A stretch of 64,000 bases of DNA, taken from NCBI GenBank assembly GCA_004100325.1, contig SCKX01000001.1:62001-126000 (forward strand), given 5' to 3'. Positions 59,661-64,000 of the stretch are shown here, in pieces. The first letter of the stretch is position 1. Each line of letters opens with the position of its first letter. The translations under genes were made by a program, and so were the position numbers. Source of the stretch: Candidatus Microsaccharimonas sossegonensis (GTDB taxonomy: Bacteria; Patescibacteriota; Saccharimonadia; Saccharimonadales; Saccharimonadaceae). Below the pieces are notes generated by a model. That model worked only from the letters and a program-made list of their open reading frames with translations, made no database searches and had not been told where the DNA came from.

Positions 59661-61183
59661 CGCTTCTGCCACGTTTGAATACGCAGTGCACCGTACACTT
59701 TTTCTGAGCCAACAGAAAAGTTTGCCATTGGAGAAAGCTGTGGCTGACCGTAATAAACATAATGAATTGTTGTCAGGTAATTTAAATCCGTGAGACTTTT
59801 TATTTGCCGATTACTGTTTGATAGTGGGGCATAGCCACCACGTAGCACATCTGACTGATCGTAAAATACAAGCTTACATGATGCAGGAAGATACTGTTGC
59901 AACTCGGTGGCTACGTATGGATCGGCTGCAAGAATAGCGTCACCGGATGAACAAGTCCCAATTGACGCTGCTGCCTGGTTAACTGTCGGGATTTGTAACC
60001 GCTGAAAATTATAATTCCCTACCTCTGCAAGTTGTACCACGCCCGCAACGAGCACCCCAAAGAGGAATATCCCCCCGACACTTGCCCACATTGGTCGACG
60101 ACGGGCTGCAATGACGATGACAAGTCCGGTGAGTATGTATCCAGCAGGAAGTATTGGTACTAAATATCGCTCGACATAAAACGGACGTATAAGAGAAATG
60201 AGTGCAACCACTACTATTGGTATAATCAGTATGCTCACAAAAAGTGTCAGATATCTTTTTTCGTGCTGTGTGCTTGCTTTGTAGGCAGTAACGCTGAGTA
60301 TCGTCAGGCCTACTAGGACTACTACCATCACAAATGACCCAACTGCACCTAGTTGCCAGGTGGGCCGATAGAGAAAACTAAATGAAATAATACTCACCAG
60401 ATTATCGATGGTCATGGCCTGTACGATACCAGCCAGCGCCCCATTCGTTAGCTGTGAGATAAACGTAGGCATCCACGGTAAGAAGAGGAGTGCTGCCACA
60501 GTGTAGGCTCGTAACCATGGCTGCCTGAAAATTGGTTGATGATGTGTTCGCGACCAATACACTAACCATACGACGTGCGCAATCCATAGCAGTGCGACGT
60601 AGTAAACGGTATACATACTTATGGCAACGATCAAAGCATAGATACCCCAGACAAGCCACTGACGCCGCTTCACTGTCACCGCAAGCGTTAAGATATAGGT
60701 CCCAATAATACCAAGCAGCGCTGCCAAGGCGTACATTCGTATTTCAAAATCATAGCGGATTAAAAACGGTGCCATGACTAAAATGGGCACGACAACCAGC
60801 ATCATTAGGCGTCCAAAAAGTCGCTTGACCAAAAGAGCCGAGACGACTACCAATACGCCTCCAATCAGAGCGCCTAGTGCCCGGTACGCACCGTCATTCC
60901 AGCCGAAAAGACTGCCCCATACTTTTAACAGCAGGTAGTACAGCGGCGGATGGACGTCGACAGACGTCAGCGCCACCAACTGATTCACCGATAATTTTGC
61001 CAGGGTGAGTGAATAGGCTTCATCGAACCAAACACTCTGTCGGATGCCGATCAAAAAAGTGATCGCCGCTACTATCAGCCCGGCCATAATAATGACAACA
61101 ATCCAGTATCGTTCCAAGGCATCAAGCAACCGCCGAAGCAGTGTTAAAATTCTTTTTTCATACCAGGTGCGAAACGTGTTCAT
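59657..61183 (-). CDS. GT39/ArnT-like membrane glycosyltransferase
   Basis: The 508-residue protein has a basic N-terminus, about eleven transmembrane helices and a soluble C-terminal part (about 400-508). The first outside loop has SVWFDEAYSLTLAKLS and VDVHPPLYYLLLKVWG, the Asp-Glu and His-Pro-Pro pattern of lipid-sugar-dependent glycosyltransferases (PMT/ArnT class). It would move a sugar from a polyprenyl phosphate onto a protein or glycan outside. TG-T-TATAAT stands 12 bases before the ATG. Confidence 0.9.
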   Translation of the reverse strand: MNTFRTWYEKRILTLLRRLLDALERYWIVVIIMAGLIVAAITFLIGIRQSVWFDEAYSLTLAKLSVNQLVALTSVDVHPPLYYLLLKVWGSLFGWNDGAYRALGALIGGVLVVVSALLVKRLFGRLMMLVVVPILVMAPFLIRYDFEIRMYALAALLGIIGTYILTLAVTVKRRQWLVWGIYALIVAISMYTVYYVALLWIAHVVWLVYWSRTHHQPIFRQPWLRAYTVAALLFLPWMPTFISQLTNGALAGIVQAMTIDNLVSIISFSFLYRPTWQLGAVGSFVMVVVLVGLTILSVTAYKASTQHEKRYLTLFVSILIIPIVVVALISLIRPFYVERYLVPILPAGYILTGLVIVIAARRRPMWASVGGIFLFGVLVAGVVQLAEVGNYNFQRLQIPTVNQAAASIGTCSSGDAILAADPYVATELQQYLPASCKLVFYDQSDVLRGGYAPLSNSNRQIKSLTDLNYLTTIHYVYYGQPQLSPMANFSVGSEKVYGALRIQTWQKR

Positions 61184-61195
61184 ATGAGTACCTCG

Positions 61196-61204
61196 ATTAT
61201 AACA
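61196..61204 (-). promoter_or_regulatory. Extended -10 of the GT39 gene
   Basis: Minus-strand TG-T-TATAAT (hexamer 61196-61201), 12 bases before the ATG at 61183; leader of about five bases. Confidence 0.55.
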
Positions 61205-61236
61205 AACGCACTCTTTTTTGACCTGCGTAAAGATGG

Positions 61237-61242
61237 TACAGT
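61237..61242 (+). promoter_or_regulatory. -10 of the second GT39-like gene
   Basis: TG-G-TACAGT (hexamer 61237-61242) ends six bases before the ATG at 61249. TTGACC stands 13 bases further up, too near for a normal -35. Confidence 0.45.
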
Positions 61243-61248
61243 TCCTAT

Positions 61249-62598
61249 ATGCCTACATTCTCCCGCTTGAACCTCCTGAACCTTTTCCGTCAGCGTATTA
61301 TGTTGTTTCTGCTGATTAGTAGTATTGTTCTTATCATCCTGCGATTCGTTTTTTTAACGGTATCACCACCAGGGTTTTACATGGATGAGGCCGTTTCTGG
61401 TGCGCATGTCATCACCATGGTTCAGTCTCAGACTAATGCATTTGGACAGGCATGGCCTTTTTATTCTCGGGCGCTGGGGGGCGGCTTCACAACTCCGGTA
61501 TATTTATATCCTCTCGCTCTATGGGCAAGTATTTTTGGCTTTAGTGAATTTGCGCTTCGAGCTTTTTCACAATTTGTGACAATCCTGGCAATTTTGGTAG
61601 TAGCGCTCTGTCTTTGGTTATGGCTGGGTAAACGAGCCGCCGCAATCGCTATGATCGTTGGGTTGGCTCTCCCGTGGAGCTGGCTCCAAGGAAGCATTGC
61701 CTGGGACCCTGTTCTTGTTCCTCTTTTTGTCTCGCTGGCAATGTTTAGCTGGTCACTCCTTGCAACGCAGAGCCTACCGAAACGCCGGTTGCTTGGGTTC
61801 ATCGGGCTTCCGCTAAGCCTCAGTCTCGTCGCCTACGCCTATCCACCCTATTGGGCGGTCGTACCTTTCTTTATTATTGCAGCCTATGGATCACTGTTCT
61901 TATGGAAGCGTATCACCGTACGCCACCTTATCTTCAGTGCTACCGCGATGATCGTACTGCTTATTCCACTTTTATTTTTTATCATTACCCCAGGTACGCT
62001 TGGCCGGGCATCGATAATCAGTGTTTTCCATGACACATCATTCATGCAAGCCATCGGGTTATTTATCCGTAATATGTTCCTCCTCAGTAATCCCTTCTTT
62101 CTCTTCATTTACGGTGACTCCAATATGAGACAATCGATTGGTATCCAGGGCGCGCTCGGACTTGGCGCACTTGCTCCGATTGTGGTTCTCATGGTATATG
62201 GATGGCGACGGGCTCGGCATCGTACATCAAAGCTTTTAAAAAGCACCGAGGCAAAGCTACTACTCATCGCAATCGTTGGGTACATTCTTGCTTTGATTGG
62301 CTCCGCCCTTACAAAAGAAGGTCAACCACATTCACTGCGAGCAACCGGAGCCTGGCCATTTGCAATCATCATCGTGACCATTGGCTGGGTAGCCATTCTA
62401 AGGGTAAAAGCTCAATGGATGAAATGGACAGCAATAACGATGTTCATCCTGGCAACAATTGCGTATGCTATTGACCTAAGCGTTTTCTACCCGATGCGCA
62501 GTAAAAGTTTTTTTGATGTCGGTTCTCGTTCAAAAATTAGTCAGCATCAGCATCTTCACTATCCTCCACTTGCTTTAAAATACTATCAAAATCGCTAA
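61249..62598 (+). CDS. GT39-like membrane glycosyltransferase 2
   Basis: The 449-residue protein has about eleven transmembrane helices. The first loop has PPGFYMDEAVSGAHVITM, with the Asp-Glu pair of PMT/GT39-like enzymes, then RALGGGFTTPVYLYPLALWASIFG. The large soluble end domain of the gene at 59657 is missing. Divergent from that gene with 65 bases between starts. The acceptor and sugar are unknown; glycosylation of surface proteins such as the many Ser/Thr-rich ones in this window would fit. Confidence 0.82.
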   Translation: MPTFSRLNLLNLFRQRIMLFLLISSIVLIILRFVFLTVSPPGFYMDEAVSGAHVITMVQSQTNAFGQAWPFYSRALGGGFTTPVYLYPLALWASIFGFSEFALRAFSQFVTILAILVVALCLWLWLGKRAAAIAMIVGLALPWSWLQGSIAWDPVLVPLFVSLAMFSWSLLATQSLPKRRLLGFIGLPLSLSLVAYAYPPYWAVVPFFIIAAYGSLFLWKRITVRHLIFSATAMIVLLIPLLFFIITPGTLGRASIISVFHDTSFMQAIGLFIRNMFLLSNPFFLFIYGDSNMRQSIGIQGALGLGALAPIVVLMVYGWRRARHRTSKLLKSTEAKLLLIAIVGYILALIGSALTKEGQPHSLRATGAWPFAIIIVTIGWVAILRVKAQWMKWTAITMFILATIAYAIDLSVFYPMRSKSFFDVGSRSKISQHQHLHYPPLALKYYQNR

Positions 62599-62637
62599 GG
62601 TATTTTTTCACCGACCACTAGAAAAATGAGAGAACAA

Positions 62638-62646
62638 TGCTATAAT
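62638..62646 (+). promoter_or_regulatory. Extended -10 of tRNA-Pro
   Basis: TG-C-TATAAT ends 15 bases before the tRNA 5' end. Confidence 0.7.
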
Positions 62647-62661
62647 CATAAAGCATCACAT

Positions 62662-62737
62662 CGGGGTGTGGCGCAGTTGATAGCGCGCTCGGTTTGGGAC
62701 CGAGAGGTCGAAGGTTTGAGCCCTTTCACCCCGACCA
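62662..62737 (+). tRNA. tRNA-Pro (anticodon TGG) with unusual D and T loops
   Basis: Acceptor CGGGGTG/CACCCCG, D stem GCGC/GCGC, anticodon stem CTCGG/CCGAG with loop TTTGGGA, T stem GAAGG/CCTTT and encoded CCA are present. The D loop AGTTGATA has A at position 19 and the T loop TTTGAGC has T at 56, so the normal G19-C56 tertiary pair is replaced by A19-U56. Confidence 0.95.
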
Positions 62738-62774
62738 TAGAATAAAGACCGTCGCAAGATGGTCTTTATTCTAT
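62737..62774 (+). terminator. Terminator of tRNA-Pro
   Basis: A perfect 14-pair stem starts at the last base of CCA (ATAGAATAAAGACC with its complement) with a ten-base loop. The 3' arm is T-rich. Confidence 0.75.
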
Positions 62775-62811
62775 GAACCAGCAACGTAGCAGCTTGTGGT
62801 GATACACTTTA

Positions 62812-63999
62812 TTACTTCGCGTATTCAATCGCCCGCGTTTCCCTAATCACGTTAATTTTAATAGTTCCTGGATACTGCATGGTGCTCTCAATCTTATTGG
62901 CGATATCTCGCGCCAGTTTAATTGCTGATAGGTCATCAATCGATTCAGGCGTCACAATCACCCGGACTTCACGTCCGGCACTAATTGCATATGACTTCTG
63001 AATTCCCTTAAAGCCGTTAGCGATATTTTCAAGATCACGCATACGTTCTGCAAAATTCTCGGCACTAATGTTACGAGCACCGGGGCGGGCGGCAGACAGT
63101 GCATCACAGACTCGAACTACCAAAGCTTCTGGCGTGGTCGCTTCAATATCATCATGGTGCGCTTCAATCGCGTGAACAATTTCGTCGCTCATGCCGTATT
63201 TGCGCGCCAGCTCGGCACCGATATGGTGATGCTTGCCTTCAACTTTGTGCGTGACCGCCTTACCGACGTCGTGAAGCAGTGTCGCAATCTTGGTCGTTCG
63301 AACATCCGCACCAATTTCTTCGGCAATCAGACCAGCCATGTGTGCCATTTCCGTACTATGCATCAAAACATTCTGCCCGTAACTAGTTCGGAACTTTAGT
63401 TCACCCAGTAGCTGAATCATTTCCTTTGGAATACCGACGACGCCCACTTCCCGGGCAGCATCTTCACCAGCGCGAATGACTTCTTTTTCAATTTCCTTTT
63501 CAGCTTTCGCAACCACTTCTTCGATGCGTCCCGGATGAATACGTCCATCTTTCATCAGCATCTCAAGTGCCATACGAGCAACCTGCCGGCGCATCGGATC
63601 GAAGCTGGAAAGAATGATCATCCCAGGCGTGTCATCAACGAGAATGTCGACACCAGTCGCACGTTGCAGTGCCTGGATATTACGACCCTCTTTCCCAATA
63701 ATACGACCTTTCATTTCATCGTCAGTCAATTTAATCGCAGTGACGGTTCGCTCAGCAGTCACTTCGCTACTCATACGTTCCATTGCCGACACAAGAATCA
63801 GTTGCGCCTGCTCTTCGGCGCTGTCACGAGCATCATTTTGCAGTTTCGAAACGAGCCCCACCAGATCATGCTTAATGCTTTTTTCAGTCATGTCCATCAG
63901 CTTTTCAGCGGCTTCTTTTTTCTTCAGTCCAGCTACTTTTTCGAGCTTATCAAGCTGCTTTTTTTGAATATCGCGAATCTCATTTTTTAATGATTCGAC
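62812..63999 (-). CDS. rny: Ribonuclease Y, partial (5' end outside the window)
   Basis: RNase Y is the membrane-bound endonuclease that starts mRNA decay in many bacteria. The visible 395 residues lack the N-terminal anchor and most of the coiled coil. A helical stretch (LDKLEKVAGLKKKEAAEKL) leads to the KH domain (GRIIGKEGRNIQALQRATG) and the HD domain (HSTEMAHMAGLIAEEIGAD, IATLLHDVGKAV, HHHIGAELARKYG). The end EYAK is the family's usual C-terminus. The frame is open to the window edge. Confidence 0.96.
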   Translation of the reverse strand, partial: VESLKNEIRDIQKKQLDKLEKVAGLKKKEAAEKLMDMTEKSIKHDLVGLVSKLQNDARDSAEEQAQLILVSAMERMSSEVTAERTVTAIKLTDDEMKGRIIGKEGRNIQALQRATGVDILVDDTPGMIILSSFDPMRRQVARMALEMLMKDGRIHPGRIEEVVAKAEKEIEKEVIRAGEDAAREVGVVGIPKEMIQLLGELKFRTSYGQNVLMHSTEMAHMAGLIAEEIGADVRTTKIATLLHDVGKAVTHKVEGKHHHIGAELARKYGMSDEIVHAIEAHHDDIEATTPEALVVRVCDALSAARPGARNISAENFAERMRDLENIANGFKGIQKSYAISAGREVRVIVTPESIDDLSAIKLARDIANKIESTMQYPGTIKINVIRETRAIEYAK

Positions 64000-64000
64000 A

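Overview
The window reads as chromosome of a small, cell-surface-rich bacterium of the Patescibacteria (CPR), most likely Candidatus Saccharibacteria (TM7). This is an inference from gene content: a Mur-ligase/GatD pair, a MurA fused to an XRE helix-turn-helix, a short HrcA, a membrane-anchored Clp-like ATPase, type IV pilin genes with oversized minor pilins, and many secreted beta-rich proteins of no clear family. Biosynthetic genes are sparse apart from folD and glyA. TGA acts as an ordinary stop (for example at 10230-10232), so recoding as in Gracilibacteria/SR1 is not seen. Composition is moderate to slightly AT-rich. Coding density is high, and neighbouring genes often overlap as ATGA or TAATG.

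Layout: 0-6 kb holds an LPRTG surface protein, a two-component locus with a methyltransferase, and folD. 6.3-8.6 kb holds tRNA-Arg/tRNA-Lys and murB. 8.7-12.9 kb is a pilin cluster with LamG and Fn3-bearing pseudopilins. 13-17.2 kb carries glyA, XRE-murA and tatCA. 17.3-24.6 kb is a secreted-protein locus (WxL/DUF916-like proteins, tandem paralogues, a PKD protein) ending in a YabE-like G5/3D protein and a YggT protein. 24.8-31.9 kb is an accessory region between tRNA-Arg(TCT) and tRNA-Gly(TCC). It has tail-fibre-like genes, truncated genes, three repeats built from a tRNA 3' tail plus a terminator, and a tight operon coding for a nucleotidyltransferase-NDK-like fusion, a NUDIX hydrolase and a MYG1-family protein. 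32-38.4 kb has the Clp-like ATPase, murT-gatD and comEC. 38.6-42.4 kb has an operon of a RimK-like ATP-grasp ligase, a retropepsin-like protease and a DUF1704/MATCAP-type carboxypeptidase. 42.5-51.2 kb is the heat-shock region (dnaJ, dnaK, grpE, hrcA), each transcript carrying CIRCE operators, interrupted by two genes of unlike composition. 51.2-64 kb holds gmk, lepA, murJ, ftsH, tilS, bcp, an OpgC-like acyltransferase, two GT39-like glycosyltransferases, tRNA-Pro and a partial rny.

Together the genes support peptidoglycan synthesis (murA, murB, murT-gatD, murJ), export and display of surface proteins (Tat, pilins, sortase substrate), and HrcA-controlled chaperones. A recurring regulatory feature is a -10 hexamer lying only 5-8 nt before the start codon, which points to widespread leaderless transcription. 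The most promising candidates for undescribed biology are the NTase-NDK/NUDIX/MYG1 island at tRNA-Gly and the ligase/carboxypeptidase operon.
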